Assembly: GCA_963785075.1 (NCBI GenBank)
Contig: CAWATW010000004.1
Location: 868,001 to 932,000 of the forward strand
Source: JAOUGY01 sp963785075
Lineage (GTDB): Bacteria; Actinomycetota; Acidimicrobiia; Spongiisociales; ZC4RG35
Direction of reading: 5' to 3'
DNA length: 64,000 nucleotides
Of the stretch, positions 26,659-35,004 are shown piece by piece. The translations under genes were made by a program, and so were the position numbers. The first letter of the stretch is position 1. Each line of letters begins with the position of its first letter. The notes under the pieces are model-generated. The model saw nothing but the letters and a program-made list of their open reading frames with translations. It was not told where the DNA came from and ran no database searches.

Positions 26659-27198
26659 ATGCAGCCAGATCCGATCCGTAGACGCCGCTATGAGGCCCTG
26701 GTGGAAGAAGTCCACGACCCGCTCATCCGATACCTGATGCGGCGGATGCCTCGCCACGATGCTGAAGACGTCATGAGCGAAGTTCTGATCACCTTGTGGC
26801 GGCGGCTCGACGCGATCCCGGAGCCCGCTCCGCTCCCCTGGTGCTACGGAGTGGCCCGCCGGGCCATGGCCAATCATCGCCGTGGCACCAGGCGCCGGCT
26901 TGCCCTGGTCGGCAGGCTGCAGGCGGAACGACCCCCCGCGAGCGACGCATTCGGCTCGCCTGACCACCTCGAACTGTCAAACGCTCTCGATGCCTTGGAC
27001 GACGCCGAAGGAGAGTTGATCACGCTCTGGGCGTGGGAAGGTCTGGAGCCGAGAGAGATCGCCAAGGTGCTCGAGATCACCCCGAACGCCGCCAGCATCA
27101 GGCTGACGAGGGCCAAGGCGAAGATCGCACGACATCTGAGAAAGGATTCCCCTCCAGCCGGACATGGGATGGATGAAGACACCGGAGAACGGTCATGA
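26659..27198 (+). CDS. ECF-type RNA polymerase sigma factor
   Basis: A 179-residue sigma factor. Region 2 (about 15-75) includes DAEDVMSEVLITLWRR and LPWCYGVARRAMANHRRG; region 4 (about 105-160) has ELITLWAWEGLEPREIA and the HTH AASIRLTRAKAKI. Its stop overlaps the next gene (ATGA), whose product has one membrane helix, the usual sigma / membrane-partner layout. It probably controls its own operon. Confidence 0.88.
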   Translation: MQPDPIRRRRYEALVEEVHDPLIRYLMRRMPRHDAEDVMSEVLITLWRRLDAIPEPAPLPWCYGVARRAMANHRRGTRRRLALVGRLQAERPPASDAFGSPDHLELSNALDALDDAEGELITLWAWEGLEPREIAKVLEITPNAASIRLTRAKAKIARHLRKDSPPAGHGMDEDTGERS

Positions 27199-27812
27199 AC
27201 GACGAGATGAATGGGCACAACCCTTCGGAGCACGAACTCCGCGGGCTCCTGCGCTCGATCGATCCCATGCACCCCGGCGTCGCGACACCACCACCGTCCC
27301 GTGAGCGTCTGGAGGACATCATGGCCATCGCACCCACTCAGGAACGCCCGACCCGCAGCCGCTGGCTGGCGGTCGCCGCCGCCGCAGTCGTCGTACTCGG
27401 CATCGGCGTCGTTGCCGCAGTCGGCGGCGGAGGTTCGACACCACCCACGACGGCTGTTGCGGCGGGACCTCCACTGCAATTGGCACTACCGGGCTCGGAC
27501 CCCATGGCGATGTGCATCCAGTTCGACGTCGCGTTCCTCGCCGAGATGCCGGTGGCATTCGAAGGCACGGTCACCTCCGTCGATGCAGACCGGATCACGG
27601 TGTCCGTCGACCACTGGTACCGCGGAGGCGAAGCGCAGGTGGTCGAGTTGACCGCCACCCAAGGCATGGAGGCGCTCATCGGTGGCATCGACTTCACCGA
27701 AGGCGACCAATACCTGATCACCGCGACCGACGGCAACGTCAACTACTGCGGCTTCAGCGGCCCCGCCACCCCCGACCTGCGCGCCGCCTTCGACGAAGCC
27801 TTCCCGAGCTGA
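27195..27812 (+). CDS. single-pass membrane protein, putative anti-sigma partner
   Basis: A 205-residue protein. The short cytoplasmic part (1-54) has no HxxxCxxC zinc motif of the ZAS family. One membrane helix (about 57-76) follows, then an outer domain (about 90-205) with DADRITVSVDHWY and EGDQYLITATDG, resembling a small beta-rich domain. Coupling to the ECF sigma gene suggests that it restrains or senses for that factor; this is inferred from context only. Confidence 0.65.
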   Translation: MNDEMNGHNPSEHELRGLLRSIDPMHPGVATPPPSRERLEDIMAIAPTQERPTRSRWLAVAAAAVVVLGIGVVAAVGGGGSTPPTTAVAAGPPLQLALPGSDPMAMCIQFDVAFLAEMPVAFEGTVTSVDADRITVSVDHWYRGGEAQVVELTATQGMEALIGGIDFTEGDQYLITATDGNVNYCGFSGPATPDLRAAFDEAFPS

Positions 27813-27828
27813 CCGAACCCAGGGTTAA

Positions 27829-27849
27829 GGTCCGCCAATTTGGCGGACC
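27829..27849. repeat. 21-bp palindrome downstream of the sigma operon
   Basis: GGTCCGCCAA, one central T, then the exact reverse complement of the arm. It lacks a following T-run, so it could be an operator or the first half of a double terminator. Confidence 0.45.
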
Positions 27850-27901
27850 ACAGCCCAAAGAACGCGCCCACCCGTGGGATGACACTGTGGGAACGGCATG
27901 A

Positions 27902-27925
27902 GGAGGCGGACCGACGTCCGCCTCC
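27902..27925 (+). terminator. hairpin terminator of the sigma / partner operon
   Basis: GGAGGCGGAC - CGAC - GTCCGCCTCC forms a perfect 10-bp stem with a 4-nt loop, followed by TCCGTTCTTG. The T-run is weak, so Rho-independent action is probable rather than certain. Confidence 0.6.
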
Positions 27926-28018
27926 TCCGTTCTTGTCCGGTCGGGCCGGCGCGGCCTGGACGTCCGGCCCTACTCCCGCCCCTCCCCAGGCCGGACAGTG
28001 ATACCGGAGGTGAAGACG

Positions 28019-28342
28019 ATGACATCTCGTCTGAGTGAATCCGTCGAACCGACCACCGAGGTCGCCGGGCCCAAGACCCCCTATGAGCGTGCTCATGAGC
28101 GCGCCGAGATGATTCAAGGGCTCTACATCCACCTGCTGGTCTTCGCGGTGATCAACTTTGGTCTGTTCGGCATCAACTGGTTGACCAGGGGCGACAACGG
28201 TGGCTGGTGGTTCCAGTGGCCGCTGCTGGGATGGGGCGTGGGACTGCTGGTTCACGTGCTGGTGACGATCGCGCCGGTGTTCTCCCCCGAGTGGGCAGAC
28301 CGTCGAGCCGAGCGAATGATCCAGGGGAACGACCGCTCCTGA
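28019..28342 (+). CDS. 2TM-domain membrane protein
   Basis: A 107-residue protein from ATG 28019, preceded by GGAGG. The region ERAEMIQGLYIHLLVFAV followed by a second helix and ADRRAERMI matches the small 2TM domain family: two helices joined by a short loop with NWLTRG. Function in the family is poorly known; it is often fused to or near regulators. The next gene, a PH-domain protein, starts 45 bp downstream, so the two are probably co-transcribed. Confidence 0.7.
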   Translation: MTSRLSESVEPTTEVAGPKTPYERAHERAEMIQGLYIHLLVFAVINFGLFGINWLTRGDNGGWWFQWPLLGWGVGLLVHVLVTIAPVFSPEWADRRAERMIQGNDRS

Positions 28343-28386
28343 GTCGCGCCAGGCGCGAGGTCATCTCGATCAAGGAGGAGTCGTTC

Positions 28387-28971
28387 ATGTCTATCTACCC
28401 GGACCGTCGCTGGCTGACGAAGCAATGGATGGTGCTGGCGACCGTCGCCGCGTTCCTGGCAGCCTTGGCAGGGGTCATCCACGGGATAGTTGTGCTCTTC
28501 GCGGAAGACGTCGACATGGGACTCTTCGCTGCGGTGCTGTGGGGCGTGGCCGGCGGCCTCGTCGCGTTGATGCTTGCGATCTCCGTGCCGGTCATCGTGC
28601 TCTGGTACCGGAACCTCGCGTATGAGATCGAGGACGACAAGATCATCATCCGCAAGGGGATCCTCACCAAGATCCAACAGAACATCCCCATGGTCATGGT
28701 CACCGACTTCCGGCTCCAACGCACGCTGTACGACCGGATGCTGGGGATCGGATCGATCCAGATCCAGACTGCCGGTCAGAGCACCACGGCCACCGGCTAC
28801 GAGGGCAAGCTCGCCGGTTTGGAGGACTGGAAAGACCTTCACGAGGACCTCCGGCAGCGGATCCGGCGAGGCGAGCTGAAACCGGCGGATCACGACGAGT
28901 CGACCGAGCTCCATCTCATCCTCGAGGAGCTGCGGGAGATCCGAAGGGTTCTGGAGACCTCCTCGGGTTGA
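28387..28971 (+). CDS. bacterial PH-domain (YdbS/DUF304-like) membrane protein
   Basis: A 194-residue protein from ATG 28387 with AAGGAGGAG upstream. Two membrane helices (about 15-38 and 44-68) precede a bPH domain (about 72-150) with the family signature IIIRKGILTKIQQNIPM and TDFRLQRTLYDRMLGIGS. The charged tail is helical (LHLILEELREIRRV). Such proteins sit at the membrane and are linked to stress and envelope functions, but no reaction is known. Confidence 0.8.
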   Translation: MSIYPDRRWLTKQWMVLATVAAFLAALAGVIHGIVVLFAEDVDMGLFAAVLWGVAGGLVALMLAISVPVIVLWYRNLAYEIEDDKIIIRKGILTKIQQNIPMVMVTDFRLQRTLYDRMLGIGSIQIQTAGQSTTATGYEGKLAGLEDWKDLHEDLRQRIRRGELKPADHDESTELHLILEELREIRRVLETSSG

Positions 28972-29961
28972 TCAGGTACGGCCGGTCGGGCCGAACCGCT
29001 TAGTCGCCAACAACTGGTCGACCCGAAAGCCGGCGTCGTCGGCTTCCGCCGCTTCGAGCACCATCAGCGCAAGCGCCAAGTCCTGGAGACCGGTTCCGGT
29101 CGACTTGAAGAGCGTCGCCGCGCCGGGAGCTCCTGGACCGGGCTCACCGACGATCGACGCCAGGTCTTCGGCTTCCGCCGCGTCGTACAGCCCGGCATCG
29201 ACGGCTGCGATCGCGTCTCCGGATTCGCCGAACACCAACTCCACCGAGTCGCACACCACACGGTCGAACCGAGCGAACGTGTCGGGCTCCAGCTCCGAGA
29301 GGCTCGGCCGGGCGGACCCAACCGAGCTCACGTGCATGCCCGGACGCAGGTGTCTGGCGGCGAACACCGGGTCGGGCGACTTCGTTGCCAGCGAGACCAG
29401 GTCGGCGCCATCGAGCGCCTCGTCCACCGACCCCACGTCAACGAACTGGGCATCGATGACCGGCCTCAAGCGTGCGATGAACTCTGCCCGGTTCTGCGGG
29501 TTTCGGGAGAAGACCCTGATCGTGGTCGCAGGGCGGACCTGGTGAATCGCCGGGAGCTGATGTCGGGCCACCGATCCGGTTCCGATGACGGCTGCGGTCT
29601 CGACTCCTTCCGGGCACAGCCGTGAGGCCGCCACTGCCGCGGTGGCACCGGTGCGAAAGCCGGTGATCGCTTCGGCATCGACGATCGCCCGCAGGTCGCC
29701 GGATTCGATGTCGAACATGCTCACGACGTAGCGGACACCGACCCCGCGATTGAAGCTGATCACCTTGTGGCCGAACACTCCGAGGCCTTCGAACACGGCG
29801 GGCAGCACGCGCATCCAGCCTTCGCCGTGCTTGAGATCGGTGCGGCTGACCGGGCCGGCTTCACCGGCGGCTTCCAGCCTGAAGCAGCGTTCCATCGCCT
29901 CGATCGCCAGCTCGGGCGTGAGATACCGGTCGACGGTGGCGGCGTCGAGAAGGCGAGTCAC
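28972..29961 (-). CDS. ornithine cyclodeaminase / mu-crystallin family protein
   Basis: A 329-residue protein from GTG 29959-29961, which overlaps the upstream stop (GTGA). It shows family motifs VTRLLDAATVDRYLTP, FNRGVGVRYVVSMFD and a Rossmann loop AAVIGTGSVARHQLPAI, then RVFSRNP. Members cyclise ornithine to proline, reduce ketimines such as pyrroline-2-carboxylate, or act as alanine dehydrogenases. Position as the last gene after two DapA-type lyases points to a catabolic or ketimine-reducing role; the exact substrate is open. Confidence 0.85.
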   Translation of the reverse strand: MTRLLDAATVDRYLTPELAIEAMERCFRLEAAGEAGPVSRTDLKHGEGWMRVLPAVFEGLGVFGHKVISFNRGVGVRYVVSMFDIESGDLRAIVDAEAITGFRTGATAAVAASRLCPEGVETAAVIGTGSVARHQLPAIHQVRPATTIRVFSRNPQNRAEFIARLRPVIDAQFVDVGSVDEALDGADLVSLATKSPDPVFAARHLRPGMHVSSVGSARPSLSELEPDTFARFDRVVCDSVELVFGESGDAIAAVDAGLYDAAEAEDLASIVGEPGPGAPGAATLFKSTGTGLQDLALALMVLEAAEADDAGFRVDQLLATKRFGPTGRT

Positions 29962-30971
29962 GCCGGGTTGCGTCCTACGAAGAACTCGGCTGGATCGTCG
30001 GCATCGTCGATGATCCCGGACGCCAGCAGCCCGCTGGTGACCTTCTTGATCTGACTGTCGCTCAGCTTCATCGCCGGTTGGCGGATGGGACCGCCGTTGT
30101 AGCCGTTCAGCCAGGCCTGGTACTTCCACAGGTAGCGGGGGACGAAGTTGGACGACGAAACCGCAGCCATCTCGGCAGACCTGGCGGCGCGAGCCGGTTC
30201 CACCTCCCAGTACAGATCCATCGCCATATCCGTCTTGCCGGCCCGCAACGCCTCGAACATCCTCGGTGTCCGGTCGCCGTAGTACTCGTAGTTCGAAGTG
30301 CCCATCCATTGCAGTTCGAAGATGTCCGCCCACATCGGAGCCGTGTACTCCATCGGGTCCGACAACAAGACGTCCTTGTCGGCGAGCCGGCGGAAGCAGT
30401 CATAGGTGAGCATGGTCCTGGCTCTCCCCAGCTCGTACTTCACCGCCACCACCGTGTCGACGTCGACGAGCCGGTCCAGCACGTCCTGGGGATACCCGCG
30501 GGGATCGAGCCGCCCCAGGTTCGAGTGCGCCACCACGAACAACACGACGGGCAGGTCCGACGCCTGGCACACCATCCTCGTGTACTGCTCGAGCTCACCC
30601 CCGGTCGTGGGATAGAAGCTGTTGGGTTGCCCCAGCAGGGCTCCGTCGACGCCGATTGACGCAGCGTCGCGGTTCATGGCGATGATGTCGTCGGGTGTGT
30701 CGAACACGGCTTGGAGCAGGAATGCGTGCCGGCCCCTGGCCTCGTCGACAGCGATCTCCATGAAGGTCCGCATCTCGTCGAGGGTCGTGCCCGCCTCCGA
30801 GACGAGGAGCGCACCCCAGAAGCCGAACTCGATGTTGCGCCGGACGTCGTGGCGGATGCCCGCCTCGTTGAGACCCCGGAGGTCGGATGTGTAACTGGGG
30901 ATGATGACGTTGCAGACGCCGTGGAATCGTTCGCGAGCCCAGGCCTTGGCGTCGGAACGTGCCGGGGGCAT
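29958..30971 (-). CDS. DapA-family (dihydrodipicolinate synthase-like) aldolase/lyase, second copy
   Basis: A 337-residue barrel protein from ATG 30971, overlapping the previous stop as ATGA. The Schiff-base Lys is in TVVAVKYELG; the N-terminal strand is VCNVIIPSYTSDL. The usual YNxP loop is replaced by FVVAHSNLGR, so its substrate is unlikely to be that of true DapA. It has only remote similarity to the neighbouring lyase, so the pair may form a hetero-oligomer or act in sequence on a keto-acid or hydroxyproline-type substrate. Confidence 0.82.
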   Translation of the reverse strand: MPPARSDAKAWARERFHGVCNVIIPSYTSDLRGLNEAGIRHDVRRNIEFGFWGALLVSEAGTTLDEMRTFMEIAVDEARGRHAFLLQAVFDTPDDIIAMNRDAASIGVDGALLGQPNSFYPTTGGELEQYTRMVCQASDLPVVLFVVAHSNLGRLDPRGYPQDVLDRLVDVDTVVAVKYELGRARTMLTYDCFRRLADKDVLLSDPMEYTAPMWADIFELQWMGTSNYEYYGDRTPRMFEALRAGKTDMAMDLYWEVEPARAARSAEMAAVSSSNFVPRYLWKYQAWLNGYNGGPIRQPAMKLSDSQIKKVTSGLLASGIIDDADDPAEFFVGRNPA

Positions 30972-31957
30972 CAGACCGTCGCCCCGATCGCATCGACCAG
31001 CCCGAGCGCCTCGAGGTCTGCTGTGAGCTCGTCCATCTCGGCGTCGGACAGTGGGACGAGCGGCAGCCTGACCGGACCTTGGGCCAGTCCCATGAGCCCG
31101 AGCCACGCCTTCAGCTGAGCGTCGGGCACGGCACCCGCCATGTTCTGGAGCCAAGGATCACGCATCCACTTCTGGAACGCCTGCCGGTGTGCGTCGAGCG
31201 TGGCATGGACGGTCCATGCCTCTTCCACTCTCCCGGCGTCGGCCAACTCCGTGTATCGGGCGACCGGACGATACGACGGGGTCTGGAACATGGCGAGGGC
31301 CGGCGTCGACATGAGGGCCTGGAAGTCGTGGTCGAGGTGGAACTCGAGCCAGTCGTCCTCGGAGGCGTCGCACACCACGATGCGGTCTGCGCACAGCTCG
31401 TGCACTCTCATCAGATGTTCGCGAGGTTTGGGGTTCTTGATACCGCAGATGATGTCCAGATCGGCCAGCTCGGAGATCAGCTCGGGTGAGATCACGTAAC
31501 CGGAGTAGGAGGTGTTGAAGAGGAAGGTGGGGATGGAGGTCCGCTGGTCCAGCGCCCGGTACCAGGCACGAACCAGGTCGTCGGACGGCCTCGGCGGGAA
31601 GTACGGGTTCATCACGATCGCCAGGTCCATGCCTATCTCTTCGGCGTGGTTGGAGAGTGCCACGCACTCCTCGAAGACATGCGAGCTGGTCTGTGCCATG
31701 AGGGGAATCCGCCCGGCCGTGGTGTCGGCCACGATCTCGTGGACTCGCCGCCGTTCATCGACGGTCATCGACCAAAACTCGCCCATGACCCCGCCGCAGA
31801 AGATCCCGTCGACTCCGAGGCCCTCGATGTAGTAGTCGACCGACCGGCGGATTCCGGCCTCGTCGACCTCGAGATCATCGGTGAACGGGGTGGGGATGGC
31901 GACCCACAGACCCCGCACCTTCTCGAAGGCCTGTTGCTTGGCCCGGCTCAATGACAA
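30971..31957 (-). CDS. DapA-family aldolase/lyase, first copy
   Basis: A 328-residue barrel protein. TTG 31957 is preferred because GGGAGG lies six bases upstream; a TTG at 31975 would add six residues but overlap that site. The catalytic Lys is in IICGIKNPKPRE and the GxxGE-type loop is GGVMGEFWSM. The Tyr region reads LFNTSYSGY in place of YNxP. It heads a three-gene operon (lyase, lyase, ornithine cyclodeaminase homologue) with 4-nt overlaps, suggesting tight coupling and a shared pathway. Confidence 0.82.
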   Translation of the reverse strand: MSLSRAKQQAFEKVRGLWVAIPTPFTDDLEVDEAGIRRSVDYYIEGLGVDGIFCGGVMGEFWSMTVDERRRVHEIVADTTAGRIPLMAQTSSHVFEECVALSNHAEEIGMDLAIVMNPYFPPRPSDDLVRAWYRALDQRTSIPTFLFNTSYSGYVISPELISELADLDIICGIKNPKPREHLMRVHELCADRIVVCDASEDDWLEFHLDHDFQALMSTPALAMFQTPSYRPVARYTELADAGRVEEAWTVHATLDAHRQAFQKWMRDPWLQNMAGAVPDAQLKAWLGLMGLAQGPVRLPLVPLSDAEMDELTADLEALGLVDAIGATV

Positions 31958-32103
31958 CGTCGACCTCCCACGCAAGCAGATCCTGCATCATATGAGATCA
32001 CGGCGGTACCGGGGGTCGAGAGGCCCCGTGCTCCGCCGAAGCGGATGACGATCCGACAACCTGGCGAATGACCAAGCTCGCACCGTGACCAAACGGAGAA
32101 GCG

Positions 32104-32985
32104 CTAGGGAGCCACGAGACCGAGCCCGGACACCAACACGACCGTCAAACCGAGCACCACTTGTTGCGCCCCGATGACCGCCGCCCGCGGTGGCCTGGTT
32201 CGGGTGAGGACGACCTGGACCATCGCCAGGAGGCAGATCACAGCGCTCGCGGCCTCCGGCACGACTCCGCTGGCCCACCCGATCAGCGCCATACCCGCCG
32301 TCGCCAATTGGGCGACGTCGGACTGCGCGGTTCCGTGGGACGGGCGCTTGGCCCGAGCCAGCTGCGTCCGGACGAATGGAATCGTGGCGATCGCTCGGAG
32401 CGACACGATGCCCCAGGCCACGAACGCAGAGGTCCAATCCCCGCCACCTGCCACGATGATGGCCCCTGCCACCGACCCGATTCCGATCGTGCCGGCAAGC
32501 TCAGGAATCAGACGGCGACTCTTGCTCCTCATGTCGAACCACAGCCCGACCACGACCAGCGGCAGGGCGAGGCCGAGCGGCACCCAGAACCGTCCTTCTG
32601 CTCCAAGGGAAGCCACAAGGACCGCGAGTATGAGCATCGTCACGTAGACCAGCGCCACCTTCAGTGCGAGGCGGGTACGGGGGAGGTTTCGCCGACGCCA
32701 CCGATCGACGAGCACCAGCTTGAGCGGCGTCCGTGTGAGAAACGCGGCGAGCGCCGCCACGCCCAGAGCCAAGCCGGTGACTGTCGGGGCCACGATCGAT
32801 CCCAAGAGAACCGGCTCCAGCGTGAGACTCCATCCTCCGTGTTCGGATGGCAGCGCCACCGACCGGAGCTGGACCGTTTCGCTTGCCGTCACAACGTGCA
32901 GGGCTCCATCTTCCAACGCTACCGGTCTCGCAGGGAGCGCCGGCCGGCGTGAGATGCGATCGATGGGGTTGGGGTTGACCAGCAT
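32104..32985 (-). CDS. YwiC-like family membrane protein
   Basis: A 293-residue protein with seven to eight membrane helices. The family hallmark LPSEHGGWSLTLEPVLLGS begins near residue 46, followed by FLTRTPLKL and a loop WRRRNLPRTR. About 45 residues precede the hallmark, longer than usual, so a GTG nearer to it could be the true start. YwiC-like proteins are found near nitrate/nitrite reduction genes in some bacteria, but no such gene is near here. Function unknown. Confidence 0.75.
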   Translation of the reverse strand: MLVNPNPIDRISRRPALPARPVALEDGALHVVTASETVQLRSVALPSEHGGWSLTLEPVLLGSIVAPTVTGLALGVAALAAFLTRTPLKLVLVDRWRRRNLPRTRLALKVALVYVTMLILAVLVASLGAEGRFWVPLGLALPLVVVGLWFDMRSKSRRLIPELAGTIGIGSVAGAIIVAGGGDWTSAFVAWGIVSLRAIATIPFVRTQLARAKRPSHGTAQSDVAQLATAGMALIGWASGVVPEAASAVICLLAMVQVVLTRTRPPRAAVIGAQQVVLGLTVVLVSGLGLVAP

Positions 32986-33247
32986 GCAGGACCATGTATC
33001 CCAGGAACTATGTCATGGCCGAGAAACAGAGGATCGGCTACGTAGCGCTCGAAGGACGTGACCCCCGAGGGTCGAGAAGGAACGCTGCGCACGAGAAGGG
33101 TCGCCTCGCTTGTTCCGGCCCCAGTGTCTCCGGGGTCTGGGAGTCCCAATCCGCCCGCAACACGCGGGCAGTTCCGAGATCGGAGCCTACGCCGGTTGGT
33201 GACCCTGCGCCGGACCGACGATGATCGATCTTGGTGAGAGGAGCTGA
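32986..33247. promoter_or_regulatory. divergent intergenic region, YwiC-like / cyclase operon
   Basis: 262 bp between divergent starts. GAGAGGA lies just upstream of the cyclase ATG. No convincing promoter boxes or operator repeat are visible. Confidence 0.35.
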
Positions 33248-33910
33248 ATGACCATCATCGACCTGACCGTGGCCATCGGTCCGAAGACATACGCGCCGCC
33301 GTCGGTGAACAAGCCGATCGGGGTGACGGTGCGAACCAAGGACCCGGGCTGGCAGGTCACCGAGGTGCAGATGGCCCTGCACGCCGGGCCCCACGTCGAC
33401 TTCTCCAAGCACTACCGGACCGACGGCGAGACCGCCGAGACCATCACTCTCGACCGCACCATCGGGATGGCCCGGGTCTTCGATCTCGGCGAGCTGGAGC
33501 CGCGCCATGAGATCACCGTGTCGGACCTCGAAGCCACCGACCCCGGGCTCGAACCCCGGGAGATCGCCCTGGTGCGGACGGCGTGGACCGACCGGGCTTG
33601 GGGTGACTTCCCCCGCTACTACGTCGACTCGCCGTCGTGCTCTCCCGAGGCGGCGCAGTGGCTCGTGGACCGCGGGGCCAAGGCAATCGGGTTCGACTGC
33701 TTTCCGGAGGCCGCCGCCAAGAAGACCGACTACCGGGCCGACGAGTTCGTCGTCCACCAGACCATCGGGGAAGGTGGAGCGGTGTTGATGCAGCAGCTGA
33801 CGGCACTCGATCGCCTCCCCGCCGAACCGGTGCGTTTCTTCGCCGGGTTCCTGAAGTTCGCCGGCGCCGAGGGAGTGCCCGCTCGTTTCTTCGCCATCCT
33901 CGACACGTGA
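33248..33910 (+). CDS. cyclase-family metal-dependent hydrolase (kynurenine formamidase-like)
   Basis: A 220-residue protein starting MTIIDLTVAIGPKTYAPP. It has the family metal motif HAGPHVDFSKH, matching HxGTHxDxPxH, and a later Asp/Glu region GFDCFPEAAA. Members hydrolyse amides or lactones, such as N-formylkynurenine or isatin. It leads an operon with a zinc-type dehydrogenase and a CrtI-like oxidoreductase, so it probably works in the breakdown of a cyclic compound. Confidence 0.83.
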   Translation: MTIIDLTVAIGPKTYAPPSVNKPIGVTVRTKDPGWQVTEVQMALHAGPHVDFSKHYRTDGETAETITLDRTIGMARVFDLGELEPRHEITVSDLEATDPGLEPREIALVRTAWTDRAWGDFPRYYVDSPSCSPEAAQWLVDRGAKAIGFDCFPEAAAKKTDYRADEFVVHQTIGEGGAVLMQQLTALDRLPAEPVRFFAGFLKFAGAEGVPARFFAILDT

Positions 33911-33975
33911 ATCGCTCGTCTGCGTCCTCATCCTGCAGGTTATAGGATCGCCCCGAGCCCACGGATCGAGGAGAC

Positions 33976-35004
33976 GTGCTCGGGTACCGCTTTCACGAAT
34001 GGTCGACCGAACCGGTGTGGGAGGAGATCGCCGATCCCTCCCCCGGCGTCGACGAGGTGCTGATCGAGGTGGAGGCGTGCGGGGTCGGCCTCACCGTGCT
34101 CAACTGCATCAACGGCGACCTCTCCGACGACCCGGCGCTGGTTCCCCGCGTTCCCGGCCACGAACTGGTGGGACGGGTGACGGCCGCAGGACAGGGGGCG
34201 ATGGAGCTGGTCGGCACCCGTGTGGCCGCCTACTTCTATCTCGTGTGCGGATCGTGTGCCGCCTGCACGTCGGGTTTCGACTCACGCTGCGCCAACCTCG
34301 CCGGATGGGTGGGCGTGCACCGCGACGGCGGATATGCGCCACTGACGGTCCTGCCCGCACGCAACGCCATCCCGCTTCCCGATGAAGTCGATCCGGTGGC
34401 GGCCACGGTGGTTCCCGATGCGGTGGCGACGCCGGTCCACGTCGCCGGTCGGGCCGGAATCGGACCAGACGATCGGGTGGCGGTGATCGGCGCCGGAGGC
34501 GGGGTCGGCATCCACATGATCCAGGTGGCCCGGCATCGCGGTGCGACGGTGGCCGGTCTCGACGTGGTCGACGCCAAGCTCGCTGAGATCGAACGTCTCG
34601 GAGCGGCGCCGGTGCGCTCACCAGACCTCGGAGCCGTAGACCCATCGGCGCTGTTCGACACCGGAGCCCCCACGGTGGTGATCGACCTGCTCGGACGCCC
34701 CGGATCGATGGAGTGGGCGGTCGGCGGGCTGGCCCCGGGTGGGCGCATGGTCGCCCTGACCACGTTCCGGGATCGTCCGGCCAAGGTGGAATCGCGGGAC
34801 CTCGTGTTCCGGGAGATCTCGGTGATCGGTTCCCGGTACGCCACCCGGGCCGAGGTGTCCGAGGCGGCTCAGTTGGTGGCGACCGGAGCGGTGACCCCCA
34901 TCATCGGAGCGACCCGGGGGCCATCGGACGTGTTGGACATCCACCACCAGCTTCGTGACGGACGGTTGACCGGAAGAGGTGCATTGGATTGGAGGATCAG
35001 GTGA
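33976..35004 (+). CDS. zinc-dependent medium-chain alcohol dehydrogenase-like protein
   Basis: A 342-residue MDR enzyme from GTG 33976 with GAGGAG upstream. Catalytic zinc region: CGVGLTVLNC and PGHELVG. The structural zinc has four Cys in CGSCAAC...SRC (about 92-105). The Rossmann loop VAVIGAGGGVGIHMIQ binds NAD(P). It should oxidise an alcohol or cyclohexane-type compound. Its stop overlaps the next gene by GTGA. Confidence 0.87.
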   Translation: MLGYRFHEWSTEPVWEEIADPSPGVDEVLIEVEACGVGLTVLNCINGDLSDDPALVPRVPGHELVGRVTAAGQGAMELVGTRVAAYFYLVCGSCAACTSGFDSRCANLAGWVGVHRDGGYAPLTVLPARNAIPLPDEVDPVAATVVPDAVATPVHVAGRAGIGPDDRVAVIGAGGGVGIHMIQVARHRGATVAGLDVVDAKLAEIERLGAAPVRSPDLGAVDPSALFDTGAPTVVIDLLGRPGSMEWAVGGLAPGGRMVALTTFRDRPAKVESRDLVFREISVIGSRYATRAEVSEAAQLVATGAVTPIIGATRGPSDVLDIHHQLRDGRLTGRGALDWRIR

